DNA of 64,000 bases from Litomosoides sigmodontis (GCA_963070105.1 OY718807.1:7913983-7977982), one strand, 5' to 3'. Positions 1 through 14,419 are shown, numbered from the stretch's first letter. The notes: generated by a model from the letters alone, not told the origin. Made by a program: numbers and translations.

Positions 1-397
1 TAATCTAACAACTAAGTGGGATATTGCAGAAGCTAGAATTTGCGCTTCTCTTCAAGTTATTAATTACTTAGGTTTATTTACGAACTAGCAGTTGTACTTA
101 CATATTCATCACTTTACTTCTACCATTGTGAGAGTAATACAGATTGATGCTAACGCTCTGCGGTAAAATAATTTTGGAGGAAAAAAAAATTGTTCAGGAA
201 ATCATAGCGAAAAGATGGCAGTGATAAGTTAATTTTGCTGTTTATCATCTCAAACTATAGTTTCCATTTAAAATTTGACAATTTTTTTACTCGAATATTA
301 AGTCTGATAACAGTCGACGCTACCGTAATAGAAAGGAGAAGGAGCGAACGATATCGTCCGTTATCACCGCTCATAGTGATATCATTGACAATTGCAA

Positions 398-412
398 TAT
401 TTGCAATCTCAG
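398..412 (+). promoter_or_regulatory. putative spliced-leader trans-splice acceptor
   Basis: The sequence TATTTGCAATCTCAG ends in AG directly against the ATG of the secreted-peptide gene. It resembles the 3' splice acceptors of this window, but no upstream coding exon joins to it. In nematodes a spliced leader is commonly added a few bases before the start codon, so this is read as a trans-splice site giving an almost empty 5' UTR. A cis-spliced non-coding first exon is the alternative. Confidence 0.4.
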
Positions 413-950
413 ATGGCCGAATGCAGCAAAAGGACTGTCCACCTATTGGTCGCACTAAGTTTGCTAATTTGCTTGGTAGCTAATGCGACAGAAGCTGAAA
501 GAAGCAACGCTGATCGGTATGAACTTCCTTCTGTTTTGCATTCTCATATATTCAAAAGACGTTTTAAAAATTTTGAACAATCGTTGCACGTTTCGTTATT
601 GACGCTTAATTTGAACGTCTCATTTCATTCATTCCAGCCGAAAAAGTTTAATTAAATTTAAAATTATGTTCCATTGGTTTTTTATTGAAGTGTATTTTCT
701 CAATTTAATTGCACACTATCTATTGCCTTATCTTCCTTTTGCTGTTATCAGTTATCAAGTGAACGTGTATTCTTGCAGCGTACGTGTTAAGCGTCAATTT
801 TTCGGCTTCCCAATGAATCCATTCGACTGGTTTCATGGTGGAGGATATAGAATGCATTACGGTTTTCGCCCTTTCTTCGGTCAACGTCCTTTTGGCGTTA
901 GACGATTTTGGCGTAGGCGTTTTAACAGAATTGGCTTTGGATGGTGGTGA
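413..950 (+). CDS. small secreted cationic Phe/Arg/Gly-rich peptide precursor (2 exons)
   Basis: Exon 1 is 413-516 and exon 2 is 779-950. The intron starts GTATGA and ends TTCTTGCAG, and the phases fit (104 + 172 nt, 92 codons with stop). The product is 91 residues. Residues 1-29 look like a signal peptide with a hydrophobic core (LLVALSLLICLVANA). Next come a short spacer (ERSNADR) and a furin-type RVKR site. The remainder begins QFFGFPMNPF and is very rich in Phe, Arg, Gly and Trp, ending NRIGFGWW, with an Arg cluster (GVRRFWRRRF). Cleavage after RVKR would release about 52 residues with an N-terminal Gln able to form pyroglutamate. This architecture resembles nematode secreted neuropeptide-like or antimicrobial-type precursors, or small cuticle-associated peptides. 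I do not recognise a specific family, so function is inferred from composition only. The ATG was chosen because it lies right after an acceptor-like site and starts the signal peptide. Confidence 0.72.
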
Positions 951-1539
951 TAAGCTCACGGATCACTTCACGAAACTTTTCATCACATTCATCCACGCAA
1001 CGTTTCTACCTTCCGCTTCTTGCACTTATCCCATCCAAATTCACTCATTCCTTCTCACTTCGATATAAACTCTGCAAAAATTGCTAGACCAAAGATCGTT
1101 TGATAAATTTGTAATTTCTCGTTGATTGATTGTTTGTGTGGTAATTGCGGGAGTAATTTCTCAGTTGTAGCAATACTTAATTTTTTTTAAATTAAATATT
1201 ATTACAACTACAATTATTACAACTGTTTGATGTCAAATGCCGCCTGTCGTATGATAACAAAAGAAAAATATTACACAAATATATTAGCCTTAGCAAAAAA
1301 AACTGTACAGTGCTTTTTTAAATCACTTTTTTTGGATATGCTAAATTATTAAGAGAGAATGAGTGTACCACTACTATTACTAATAACACTCCTTAGACAC
1401 TACAACGATAATATTTTCACTGCAACAACTTCTTATACTATAAATATTCAAAAGCTTCAACTTACCTCATCAAGTCATTCAGTTTTTTCTAAAGCAATTT
1501 TGAGTCAACAATGATAATCAGTAATCAATACTATGATTA
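951..1539. other. 3' flank of the secreted-peptide gene, no gene seen
   Basis: This is ordinary AT-rich DNA after the stop at 948-950. I see no clear AATAAA close to the stop; ATATAAA near 1062 is the nearest similar string. Short open frames here overlap the peptide exon in other frames or are low quality. Confidence 0.5.
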
Positions 1540-2050
<511 letters not shown>

Positions 2051-4409
2051 GTTGCGTTTCTTATCTTTATTCGCCTTGCTTAAATTCAATTTTAATTTAA
2101 ACTACACTTGCGTGAATTATATTTTCACGGGCGAAAGTAAATACGAGTAAAATTCATATATACCTTATTGATGTTTTACCTTACTATTCAATTTTTGGCT
2201 TAAGTGCAACAATGCATGAAACGGAAGGCAGAATACCTGTCGGAAGTCCGAGAAAAGGGAAATTTCACTGCATGAAAGAAATAAAAAGCAAATTAACTTT
2301 CAGCAAAATGGAACTAATTTGCCAGTTTTTTTTATTGAGAAATTTCAATTCCATTTCTCGTTATTTTCCGTTTTTAGAACAAAATAGCCACTCATATATT
2401 TGTATTAGCGAAGCAGAAGGCTATTTAGCGCATTAATACAATTTAAAGTTGGATTTAATTAAAAAGGAGGAAAAAAAAGAGCCTTACCGTGTTTCGATAC
2501 CGAAGCGGAAATTGCTTTCAGATAGTCGAAAATTGGTGTTGATAAATTTCAGCAAATCATTGCTTGAAATTAAAGCACGCAAAGCGATTGACCTGAAATA
2601 GATTTAGAAACAATGGCCTTAACAGATAGCATTTCTTTGAATTGCAGGCCGTTCGTTTTTTTCTTGCTTTTCAATTTCAATACAACAGTATTTGACCACT
2701 TGTTGCAATTTACAGAAATAACATTTTGCACCAAAAAGTGTTGCAAAATATAAAACTTACATGCGTTCAAAAATTTGTAAACTTCTTAAAAAATTTACAA
2801 ATTTTTGAAATTTGCTTTTTTTTAATTTAACATAAATTTCTCTCAAAACAATTGCTTTCCTTTTTTTTTCGTAAATTATCATTTCGCTAAAGTATAAAAT
2901 TAAAAATGAACATTTAGCGTTTATAAAAATTGCATTTTGCAATCAATCTCTTACAACTGCCACTCACTGTTTGTCAATAAAAAAAAAAGAGAAATTAACA
3001 CAAACAGAACAAAACGAAAAGAAATTCAAATTTCCAAAATTTTCCAACCATTGTTGTTTCATTTGGAAAATGTCAAAATGAGGAAAACGAACAAAAGCTA
3101 TAAATTGCCGAACGCTTTCCAAAGTGACACCTACACCTTTCACAGGGAAATTTTCTCCTCCGATCATTTCCATAGGCATCCAATCGATTAATCAAGCGGC
3201 ACGGAAAAAAAAAGCACAAATTGCTATTTTTTCAACAAAATAGAGTAAAATTTTGAACTTAGCAAAATAAATTTCTAGCAATTTGTAAAAATAAACTAAG
3301 AAAAGAAGGGCAATTTTGCACAAATAAACATTCGCAAGTTTATTTTTACTGTTATTTCTTTTTTTCTTCAGATGTTTAAATATTAGTTGTAAATTATTTC
3401 AATTCCAATGTTCATGCTATTTCAAAATTTTTACACATGTGAAATTTAGGTTATTTGAATTTTGCGTTAATCAGCCATTGTTATGCCTCCTGTTTGCATA
3501 TTTGCTTCGATGATTCACTTCATTCATTCGATTTACTATTTTAATTACTATTATAAATTCATCGATTATTCCTCTATACATGCATTTCTAAATTGCTTGC
3601 ATAAAGGTTCATTTTTTCGTTTTCCATTTCTTTTTTTTAAAAATGTTCTTCAAATATTTAACCATTAAAACAATAATTGTTATTAATGACATTGTTGCAT
3701 ACTTCCTTTTTGATTTTTACAAGTTTCAAATTTTAAATTTTAATCGTAAATTATTATGTAAATAATACAGAATAAAATTATAATTGTTAATATAGTATTA
3801 TTTTTTATTTCATATAAAGCTTTTTGTTTGCTTCTGTTTTTTGGCAGGAAAAAAATGTCACAAAAGTGCATAAATTAAATTTACCATCTTTATTACTGCA
3901 AATTAGCTTAAAATAATTTTAACAAAAGAGAAGATAGAGGAAGGGCAAAAGGAAAAAAATCTAATTAGCATAAATTATGACACTCTACTGAATATTACCG
4001 TCGTTTTTTTTTTGCTAAATGGAGTCTGTCTTCGGGGTCTGTCCCGAGAAATCTCAAAGCATTTTGCGCCATATCAACTTTTTTTAAGCTGCACAGAAGA
4101 AAACTTAAAATCATAAATTGCACCATTTCAATTAACTAATTTCATTTGTAAAACTGTTGCAATAGTGATATATAATTTCTTTTCCATCCATGAGATTGTA
4201 AGTAATACTTAGATACTTGGGTTACTGTGGTACAAGTTATAATAATATTGCAATTTACCTTAATAATATTATAATAGTACTATAACTGATACTTCGGTTA
4301 TAAGCCATAGTTAGACGTCTATCTACCCATGGTATTTTTATTTAAATTTTTGCAAACTTTAATTGAATATATAATACTGTTAGTGTTAAACTGTAACAAA
4401 TTGAAAATT

Positions 4410-4500
4410 AAGTGGAATATTTAAAAAACTTTAAATAACTACAGTATACCAATATTTCGTCAAATATTTCTTTTCATTGAAAAATTTAGGAAAATATATG
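4410..4500 (+). repeat. diverged direct repeat, copy 1
   Basis: This roughly 85-bp stretch starts GGAATATTTAAAAAACTTT and contains the core ATTTCGTCAAATATTTC followed by TTTCATTG. It recurs with mismatches about 325 bp downstream at 4736-4818 in the same orientation. It may be the trace of an old segmental duplication or a dispersed element; no terminal repeats were seen. Confidence 0.5.
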
Positions 4501-4735
4501 TGAAAATAAAATTAAGAACGCATCAGTGCTAAACTGCTTGTGATAGCTTATCATCGTCCCTCTCATTGAGCTATTTGATTGATAACATCTCATCGATCCG
4601 ATTTAAATGTCCGATGCAACAAATTACGTAGCAGACCTTCCGTCATCCTTCTAGTTCAAACTTTCCACGGAACAATTTCATCGAACTTTTAGCGCAATTG
4701 ACGAAATACTTGAAAGTAATGAAATAAATATTGAA

Positions 4736-4818
4736 ATGAAATATTTAGAAATTTTTTAAACGACCATAATATATCAACATTTCGTCAAATAATTCATTTC
4801 ATTTAGAAAATTAAGAAA
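4736..4818 (+). repeat. diverged direct repeat, copy 2
   Basis: Partner of 4410-4500. It shares the order AATATTTAGAAA, a TTTAAA stretch, the core ATTTCGTCAAATAATTC, TTTCATT, and an AGAAAATTAAG tail. Confidence 0.5.
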
Positions 4819-5551
4819 AATTTGAACTGTAAATTACACCCCTGAAATTTAACTTCTACACTAATGTACTGCAAATTAACAATCCGGATAACTGCTATAT
4901 GATCGAATTCGAATAACAGGTAAATAATGTCGTGTTCAGATCAAGTGTCGGAAATATGTTACGTTTAAAATTACAACTTAAATATTAGGAATATTCAGTC
5001 TACGTTTAGAATAAAATGTAGAAATAAAATAGCAGAATTATTCTAAAATTAAATTAGAATATTAGAAATATGTTTAAATTTAGAAATTAACCTTATTTTA
5101 CGCAAGAGTGTTTACGTTAGACTTACCATACGTCAGGGCACTTACACGTGACAAATAGCAACCAACAGTTTGCAGTTGAATTTTGATGAAACTGTTAAAT
5201 GGAAACATTTTCTTTTTCTGTTTCCTTTTATCTTTTAATTGCTTTTCACTTTTTTCCAATTTTTTTTATCCACAAATTTAATAGACAATTTTGTGGGATT
5301 TATTCCATTCCACCCAAATTTAATCGGTTTTCTCTTTTTTTTATTTTGAAAAAAAGTGCAATTCGTTCCTTTTTTTTACATTTTACGATAAACGATAAAT
5401 TTCATTCGTTTTTTTGCGTTGTATACTTAGATGTATTTTGTGTATTTTTTAAATTCAAATGTTTCACGTCCGTTATAACCTTTTTTTCATTCGTTGCAAA
5501 AAAAATGTTCATTAAATCAGCTTTCCATATAAGGAATATATGGACAGAAAA

Positions 5552-5552
5552 G

Positions 5553-5584
<32 letters not shown>

Positions 5585-5619
5585 GAGAGAGAGGGAGAAA
5601 GGACGAGAGAGGAAGAAGG
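5552..5619 (+). repeat. (GA)n microsatellite
   Basis: An uninterrupted or lightly interrupted purine tract of AG dinucleotides with single C interruptions. Confidence 0.95.
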
Positions 5620-6014
5620 AATGATTCATATTATCAAATTTGTCTTATCACAAATTAATTCTGTTATTTATTTACAATATTTCACTTCATTTCGCACAAA
5701 AAATTCATATTTGTAAAAATTTTGAAATTGAAAAAATTCGATGAAAGTTAACAATTTGACATCGATCGTTCTTTCCCTTTCATCTCTTCCTCAAACGTTC
5801 ACTGTTGAAATGTCGTTTTTTCTCTTTTTTTTTGTGCAAAAAATGAGAAGAAAGAAACAAAACAAAACAAAATGGAATAAATATTTCTGTAAATTAAACA
5901 AATACAAACAATTAGTTAAATCTTTTTGAAAATAGTTCAGTGAAGAAAAAGGAAAAAAAAACACTTGCACTAATCGTTTACAACTTTTTATCATTTCGTA
6001 TAATTTTAGTCGAA

Positions 6015-6110
6015 ATGAAAGTGGAAAGTGAGAAAGGAAGGGAGGAGGATGAGAGAGAGGGAGGGAGGGAGAAGGAGAGGAAGATAGAGAGAAGGATGGC
6101 AGGAGGATGA
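6015..6110 (+). repeat. polypurine GGGA/GAGA tract
   Basis: About 95 bases almost wholly A/G on the plus strand (AGGAAGGGAGGAGGATGAGA and similar), with mirror-like stretches that could favour triplex DNA. Confidence 0.85.
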
Positions 6111-6235
6111 GGAACGGACGCCAGCGCAACCGCTACGATTAGTTTGATGATGATCGTTCTTTGTTAACAGAGAGACGGATTTTGATTGACGAATTCGTTT
6201 CATTGCGTTTCCACTGTGGCAGAATGTCTGCACCT

Positions 6236-6392
6236 GTCTGTCTGTGTGTACGTATGTGTGTGCATGTGTGTATGTGTGCGTGTGCATGCAAAATACCTAT
6301 ATTTCAGCAAACAGATAAAATTGGTAGTAAAGTAGCAAGTGCATATATTGATGTGATTGATGCTAATTTCTCATCTTAAGCATCCTAGACAT

Positions 6393-6443
<51 letters not shown>

Positions 6444-6510
6444 ACACACATGTACACGCACACAGGTACACACACACGCAGACAGAGATACAGACAGAGA
6501 CAGACAGATG
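6236..6510 (+). repeat. (TG)n then (CA)n microsatellites
   Basis: Imperfect TG/TATG repeats at 6236-6290 are followed by a clean (CA)n tract at 6395-6441 that decays into CACG, CAGA and GACA variants up to about 6510. TG-then-CA orientation leaves a spaced inverted repeat. Confidence 0.9.
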
Positions 6511-6909
6511 TAAAACCCACGGTGTCGCTATTGACCCCTTCCTTTTTCACTGTTTGAGTGCGTCTGCAAGAGAGATTTTATCGACCTTAATGGAATGAGC
6601 ACTGACTGGGAGAGGAGAGGAGGATAGGCTATTTGACGGAGACGACGGACGTGGCGGTGTTGTGGTAAAGTGACAGTAGCAAGGAAGACTTTACGTACGT
6701 ACTTTTCAGTGTTATTCAGTGAAACGAAAAAGTACCTAAATGTTTAATTTTAGTGTCCTCGAAAAACGTCGTCTTCGAAATCAATCATTTCCTTTTCTCG
6801 TGCCGCTTTTCCCTTTTTTTTTTATTCAATAAATTTACTGATAGCGAGAAATGTGATAAGGATGAAGCGATAAATATGAAATGACTTAGTAACGATTGAT
6901 ATAATATTG

Positions 6910-6927
6910 ATGATGATAAGGAAAGGT
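6910..6927 (+). other. speculative first coding exon of the LRCH gene
   Basis: ATGATGATAAGGAAAGGT is followed by a consensus donor GTAAGT and would splice in phase 0 to the first recognised LRCH exon at 14859, giving MMIRKG as N-terminus. An in-frame TGA lies a short way upstream. The intron would be about 7.9 kb. A short exon with a good donor can occur by chance, so this is only a suggestion. Confidence 0.15.
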
Positions 6928-8135
6928 GTAAGTATAATGTAATGCTTAGTTGTGAAATTTTAAAAAAAAAAAAGTTTTATTTGATTGAATGAAAACCTGG
7001 TCATTCTATCTGTGCACTTATTGAAATGAGAAAATAAAATTTCTTTTGAAAATATTAAAGAATTGTTTCTTTTGTTCCCTTTGTGCATTTACAATAACAT
7101 TTAAAGAGTGTGATAAATTGGGCTAAATTTTAGGAAGTTGCAAATAATAAAAAAAAAAGTTGCAATAAATTTTATTTATCAAAAATTCCAATACTTTTTA
7201 TTTTCTCATTCATTTTCAATTCTTCGGACTTTTACTCCTCTTTTTTTTTAAAATTTCCGTTCTATTTTCATTGAATTTCCTGTTATCCTTGAAAAATTGC
7301 AATTATTTTCAATTGCAAAAATTTTCTTCATAAATTGCCAAATGTATTTCACTGCTACATTTTGTTGTTCTTTTTTTAAAGCATTTCATGAAATATTTTT
7401 TTTTAATTGCTTTTTTTTTACAAACATTTGCTCTTTAGAGGTTTTATGCTTTTCTTATCACTAATATAATTAATTTTACATTTATAAAATTTTCACTAAA
7501 CTTATCTTCAGCTGTTCTCTTTGATATGCCCTAAATAATTTTAAATAAGAAAAAAATGATTGAAAGTAATTTCAGATGTATTTGAGGAAGAATTATTACG
7601 AAAAGCTTTGTTGAATTGTTGAAATTTGTTAAATTTTGCAGAAAAAAAGGATCAACCATGTCAAATTTTTGCAGTGAAAAGTGCAAATTTAATTCCACAA
7701 CATTCAATTGATATAGTAACTGCGAGTTGAAAATAAACTTAATTTTCATAATACAAAAATTGATTGCACTTTTTTTTATAGCAAATGTTAATTTAAGATA
7801 TTTAAAGCAATTACTGTACACCGCAAACATCCCACGCACACACACGCACACGCACACGCACACGCACTAGATAGGCGTACTCGTACACGTAGTTCAGTTT
7901 GTTGGATTCAATGGATAGGTTAGCTTCAAATTGTAATGTTTCGAGAGTTCTCTGATCCTTCCAGCAAACTACCATTTCTCTCACTGAAGCAGCTGTTCCC
8001 TTCGTTTTTTTTCTCGCTAAAAAAAAGAGTTGAAAAAAAAGTCTCTGAGGTATTATTCTTCGTAGTTAGCAACTTACAATTAAAATTAAAATTGTTCATT
8101 ACCTCCTTATTGTGGGTGTGTGTGTGTGTGTGCGT

Positions 8136-8166
<31 letters not shown>

Positions 8167-8372
8167 GGTGTGGGTGGGTATGCTTTCTTTTGAGAAAAAA
8201 AAATTAATTTTTTTCTCTTAATAATAAAGACAAATTATAAAATTTTTTAAATTATATGACGAAAAAAATGAAAATTTTTGCAGCTAATTATTATTTATAT
8301 GAATTGTATATTGTAGCATTAAATTTTTCACTGTAATAGACACACTGATTGTAATGAATTTATAATAAGCCA

Positions 8373-8417
<45 letters not shown>

Positions 8418-9848
8418 TGAGTGAGGAATATGGAAATGGTGGATGTTTTAATAAATGAGATTAGAATAAATATCGTTTCCCCTCTTTCTCCACAACTTCT
8501 TCCACATGTCTTGTAAATTTCTATCAATCTGAGTGTTATTGTGGCGCACATCGATTTCCATCTGTCCCCCTTTCATCACCGATTATAGAATTTTCTACAA
8601 AATTAAACTGAAATTTTCGATGAAATTTAAATTTTCCATTCATTTACCAGTTTTTATTGTTGTTGTTAGAATTTATAATTCTTTCTTTATGATTGAAAAG
8701 TGACATTTTTTACGTTTATGTATGGAATGAATTTCAATATTGAAATTAAGAAATTTGTTTATTTCAAAAAAAAACACAGATTATCACTTTTTAACCACAA
8801 AAAATACCAATTAAGAGCGAAATTAAATTTCGGTTTAAATTGTAAAATCGAAGGAAATTTTCGAACAAATTTGAACTTTAAAATTGATAACTACAAATCT
8901 GTTTATTTTTTGTTGAAGAAATCCGTTTGTGATATTAATTGGTAAATGTTATTGTTATTTTTGTTGTTGTATTCAAATTGATAATTTTATATTTTTCTCT
9001 TCCAACAAAATAATTTTTACGGATGAAAAAAAAGGAATAATCGCTTGTTATTTTTAATTTCAAAAAAATTTTCATCCCTTCTCCGCACACTTTATGTTGG
9101 CATAGCGATGCCGTAGTAATTACTAATATTTGTTGACAAAAACAGATTTCCTAAATTTGCAACTAATTGGATTAAAAGAAATTTTTTGAGTGAAAAAACT
9201 GACAAATAATTTGAAGTGCAAAAATTTCCTCAATTAATTACAGTTAATGAAAACATTCTCTAAAATGTGCTTTTCTTCTCCTTTTTTTTCTTTTAATTGA
9301 AAAATTAAACAATAAATGAAATGTACTTTTTCAATTAATTGGGGAAAAAAAGATAAAATCTTTTTTTTTGTTGTACAAAGCTAAGGATGATTTTTTTGAA
9401 AAAAGAATGGAAAATTTTTTGATTTTTCGTTCAAAAATATTAAATTTTCGTAATTGCAGATTAATCCTCACTTATAATACACTAAAGATATTATGTTAAT
9501 AATTAAAAATATATAAAGTACATATTACTATTATTAAATTAGATGTTTTTTGTTCAATTTCAATTCCAACAGCACTGCTGCATGTCAGTACCATAAATAA
9601 TGTTTTTTGTTTTTGCAATTAAATTACATTTCCTTCGTTTCAAGAAAAAACTGTCGATGAAAGAAAAAAAAAGAGCAAAGCGTTGAATTAGCTAATTTTA
9701 AACAATCGTTGAAATTTTAAATGTTTGCGAATTTCTTCTCTTTGCCGTGCAAACTAAATGTGTCATTTGTTTGCGATTATGCGATTTGAATTTTCATTGA
9801 AATCTTTTTTTTTTTTATTTTTCTGACCATTTCATTCCTTATTCGGTG

Positions 9849-9883
<35 letters not shown>

Positions 9884-10871
9884 CATTGATGGAGTTGCTG
9901 GAGAGAATGCCGTAATCGAGTAAAATTCAACAAAACCGTTCGATCGTATAATTTTAATAATTTTTTCCTGTACGATATCTTTTTTTTGGATATATGCGCG
10001 TTGCACACTTGTCATGTGAATTTCTCCTTGCAGTTTATTTGATTAAAACTTTTTAAAATTTCAATGAAATGATATAAATGGAAATTTGATGTTTCTCTAA
10101 CGGAAAGTGGCAGCGTTAGAATTTATTTCACATTTTGATTTTTTTCGATTTTTTTTTTAAAGCTATCTTCAATTATACGATTGCTTTTTTAAGCGCTATT
10201 TTTAGGACTGCTCAAAATGCGGTAGAATTTAAGCGAAATTTAAATGGAATTTAGTTTATGTCACTGAAATTTTTTTTCCAATTAGTTTCTTTTTGGAACA
10301 GAAATTCGAAATTTAAAATGCGTGCCGTTTTACCGATTGCTTTTAGATAATAATAATAATAGCAATAGGATGAAATTTCATTGTTCACTTTATTTCATTT
10401 CTAATTAATTTGTGTAAAAGATGATTTTACTTCTCATAAATTATTCATCTTCAAAAAAAATAATTAATTAATGAATCAATGTATGCGTGAAATTTTTTTG
10501 TATGAAATTTAAATAACTTCAAAAATTTTTTCCTAGCAATTTTATAATTTGCATAAATTCATTTTAACTGCAATTGCTGCGCTACTTCTTTGTGTGTTGT
10601 GTTTTTGACATTTGAAGAATAACTTCAAATTTAATCAAAAGTTTCTCTTTTCAATTCCATTTTTCAATGATTATTTTTAGAAATTTCCCTCATAAATAAA
10701 AAAATAAACATTCTTCCTCCTCCCCTCCCTCCTCCTTAATTATCTGTCTTTAGGACATTTTTCTTTTTATTCTTTTTTTCCTCTCGCAAAAATTCTTCAC
10801 AAAGTGCAAAATTAAAATTTCGTAGTCTTCAAATTTTTGAAAAACTTAAATTTAAATTTAAATTGTCTCAT

Positions 10872-10920
<49 letters not shown>

Positions 10921-11025
10921 TTGATAGAATAAGATGCTAACGAACTAACTTGTTTGTCTAAGCATTTCATCGTCTTCCCCCCTAATATCCTTAACATTTT
11001 CCCTCCTATGACCATTCATTCCTAT

Positions 11026-11176
<151 letters not shown>

Positions 11177-12205
11177 ATTTCTATGTAAACATATGTGTGT
11201 AAGCAATGTTTTACAGTAAAATTATCCGACAATTTTAATCATTTCGTTTTTCCCTCTTTCTACTCTTCCAAGTGAGTGCTTTCCGTGCCGCTTCACGTCA
11301 GCGATTCGAACGATCTTTTCATATTAGCGTTAAATTACGTGTTCAAGTGAAATTATTGATCACAGTGAACTGTCTTTTATTTCCTCTCTGTCATAATTTT
11401 ATTTTATATGAATATTGTATCATTTTAATTACCACTACTATTACTACTATTTAATAGTGGTACTTGATGGTAATTAATGATAATTAATTTAGAATTAATA
11501 ATAGCAAATATTAGGCGCATAAATTTAACGATGAGATTGTTGTAGTTAATGAAAATTACTGTAATGTGAGTTAATAAAGTTTTCCTTTGCTGCGATTTCG
11601 CTATCACTCCCTCTTCCCTGTTTATCATTTTCTCCTAAAATGGCTTATCTCTATAATTTAACTATTCATAATTAATTGAAATATTTTATTGATTTCCCTT
11701 TCTCTCTCTCTCTGTGTCTCGATCTCTCTCTCTCTCTTAACTGCATAAAACTTGTAAGTATTAAATGAAAACGATTTTCCATTTCAACAATTTTTCTTTT
11801 CAAAAAAAAATAAAAAGAAGCAGTAAAGGATATTTTAATTTGAAATTAATTTGAAAATCTTTCACACTCATGCATTTACATTTGTTTTTGAATAGAAAGA
11901 ACCAGTCAGTTGTAAATGCACAAATCATTTCCTTTTTTTTCATTCAAATAATAGACGAATGAAGTGAGGAGGAAAGAATCTCATTTCATTTCATTTCAAT
12001 CTTTCTTTTCATCCAGTGAAAAATTTCTTCCCTTTCCATCTCCCGCCATTTTTGAAATTTCAATCAATCCATGTTTCCATATGTGTGTGTGTGTGTGTGT
12101 GTTTCATTGTAATTGGTATCAGACAGATATTTCAAATGACGCACACGCATACACACGCACGCATGGACGCACGGACACAGATAGAGACAGACGTATGGAA
12201 TGTTT

Positions 12206-12350
<145 letters not shown>

Positions 12351-14367
12351 CACGGTTGTTCGTAATCCATTCATTCTTTCTTCCTCGCTATTTCAGTCGG
12401 AGGAATCTTTGGTTTTTTTTGAGAAAAATTGAAATGCTGCTATGTCTACTCATTTCTCTCATTGCAAGACACTCCAATGATCAATCTGATTTCATTAGAT
12501 ATGAGTTAAATTTCAAGTTTATTTATTTTCTAGTACATCTCTAATTCTTTTTTTTGTCAACTTTTATACAAAATGTTTTTTTTGGAATAAATTAAAAATT
12601 TTTCCTTCTAGTAAATTTTTTTCTTAAAACACTAAAAGTGTAATTAAACATATATCAAATGAAATTTGTTAAAATTAACCATTCATATTTCATTATTTTT
12701 TCCAGTTTTTTTTAAAATTAAACAAATTTTGGAGAAAAAAATCGAAATGTTTTGAATTTTCAAACATGTCATTTTCATCATCCTCCGCTTCTGCTTTCTT
12801 TTTTTCCGAACTGTCACACAAAAATTTTATATGATTGAAATCGTTTCAACTGAATGAATGAAGTCATTCGAGTATTAAGAGAAATATGTGTGCAAATATT
12901 TTGCTCGTATTTTAAAATTTTTTTGAAATTATTCGAAATTACAAACACATTTTAATATGTCATCTTATTTCACTGAAATTTATCATTTGACCATAGGAAT
13001 TTCATTTGTATAATAAGTTTCGTAAACCGAAAAAAAGTAATTAGTTGTATTATTTTAGGAATTTAATTACAAAAATAATTTTTCTTGTCTAAGTACGACT
13101 ATGGAATGTGTAATTCTTTAATAATTCAGAAATTAAAAAGTAAAATTAATTTGTTTTTTGGTCAAAAATTAATTTTATTAATTTTTCACTTATAGGTAAA
13201 TGTCTACGTATTATATATATATATATATTTTTTTGATAAAATTGGAAGCAAAATTTAGAGTTTCATCATTTATCTAGCAATATGTTACATTTTGCTCTCA
13301 TCGTCTTATTTCTATTAATTAATTAATTATTTAATTAGTGGCAATTTTCTATCTTTTCAACATTTGCTCCAATTTTACAAATTTTAGAAGAATGCGATCA
13401 TTCTTTTTGTTAAAAGAAAAGTACATCAAAAAATTTTTAATTGGCAGTTGCTGTCTTCACTTCGCAATACTTCAAATTCTCTCCTTTCTTTGTTTTATTA
13501 CATTTTCGAGAGCAGAAACAAAAGTTTGCAATTGAAATTAAAATCGAAATTAATCGAAAAGAAGCAGAAACAAAATTACAATATTTTTTTCAATAATTTC
13601 CCCCAGCAATTATTTTCAGCTGATATTTTTTACAAATATTTTAGTAATGAATTTTGCATCGGTTTTTTCTTTGAATTTAACTGTTACTGTTTTTTTTATT
13701 TGGCTGATACTCAAATAATTAATGAAGTTAAATTATTCAACAGTAAATGTGGGAAAGCAAGGGTGTCGTAAATTGAATTTTGGCAAATATTTCTTCATCA
13801 GTTGCAACCGTCACGGCTTACACAATTTCATTTCTCCAATTCTTTCATCTTTCCACCACTTTTCCATTTCTCATTTACTTCACGCATTGCCTGCTTCCAC
13901 GTTTTTCACGTGCCTTTTACTTTTATTTGCATTGTTCGTACGTGCTGTGTTTGTTTGCAAGTGGATAGTATTTAATTATTAAGTTAAAGTTCTAACCGTA
14001 ATATAATTTCAACTTATTCACTTCAACTACATTTTCCATTCGTTTAATGCATTTGAAAAGAGGGGAAGTGAAAATGTAGAGGAAAGATTAAAATGATTTA
14101 AATATTTGAATTAAAATTATCCCACATCACTAATAAAGGCGGCTTTCCTCATCTTTCATCAATTTTTGCAAACAAATAATTTGAAATTGAATGATTTTCA
14201 AAAGGCAAATATTAGATTACTCTCACTTGCTAATTAAAAAACTTTTCATATTTAAAATATGAAAAGTTCAACTGTTTTATTCCTCCGTCCAGCGAGAAAG
14301 GAAATTCACAAGACTGTGATGACTCATCCTATAACAGCGAGCGTTTCGAATTTACTTATTCATTCGT

Positions 14368-14370
<3 letters not shown>

Positions 14371-14417
<47 letters not shown>
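14371..14417 (+). repeat. (GT)n microsatellite
   Basis: About 23 perfect GT copies, 440 bases upstream of the first recognised LRCH exon. Confidence 0.95.

Positions 14418-14419
<2 letters not shown>

Larger units (their letters stand above)
2051..5551. other. AT-rich intergenic DNA, no supported gene
   Basis: There are many poly-T and poly-A runs and short open frames without domain signatures. A 141-codon frame at 5199-5624 is Phe-rich from TTT runs and ends in a Glu/Arg tail read from the (GA)n tract, so I do not call it. The only internal structure noticed is the diverged repeat pair at 4410-4500 and 4736-4818. Confidence 0.6.

Noticed and set aside
5199..5624. 141-codon ORF starting with ATG
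   Set aside because: Phe-rich composition comes from TTT runs and the end from the (GA)n tract; no domain, signal or splice evidence.
11290..11310. tRNA-like GATTCGAAC string
   Set aside because: Resembles a T-loop, but no matching acceptor, D or anticodon stems were found around it.
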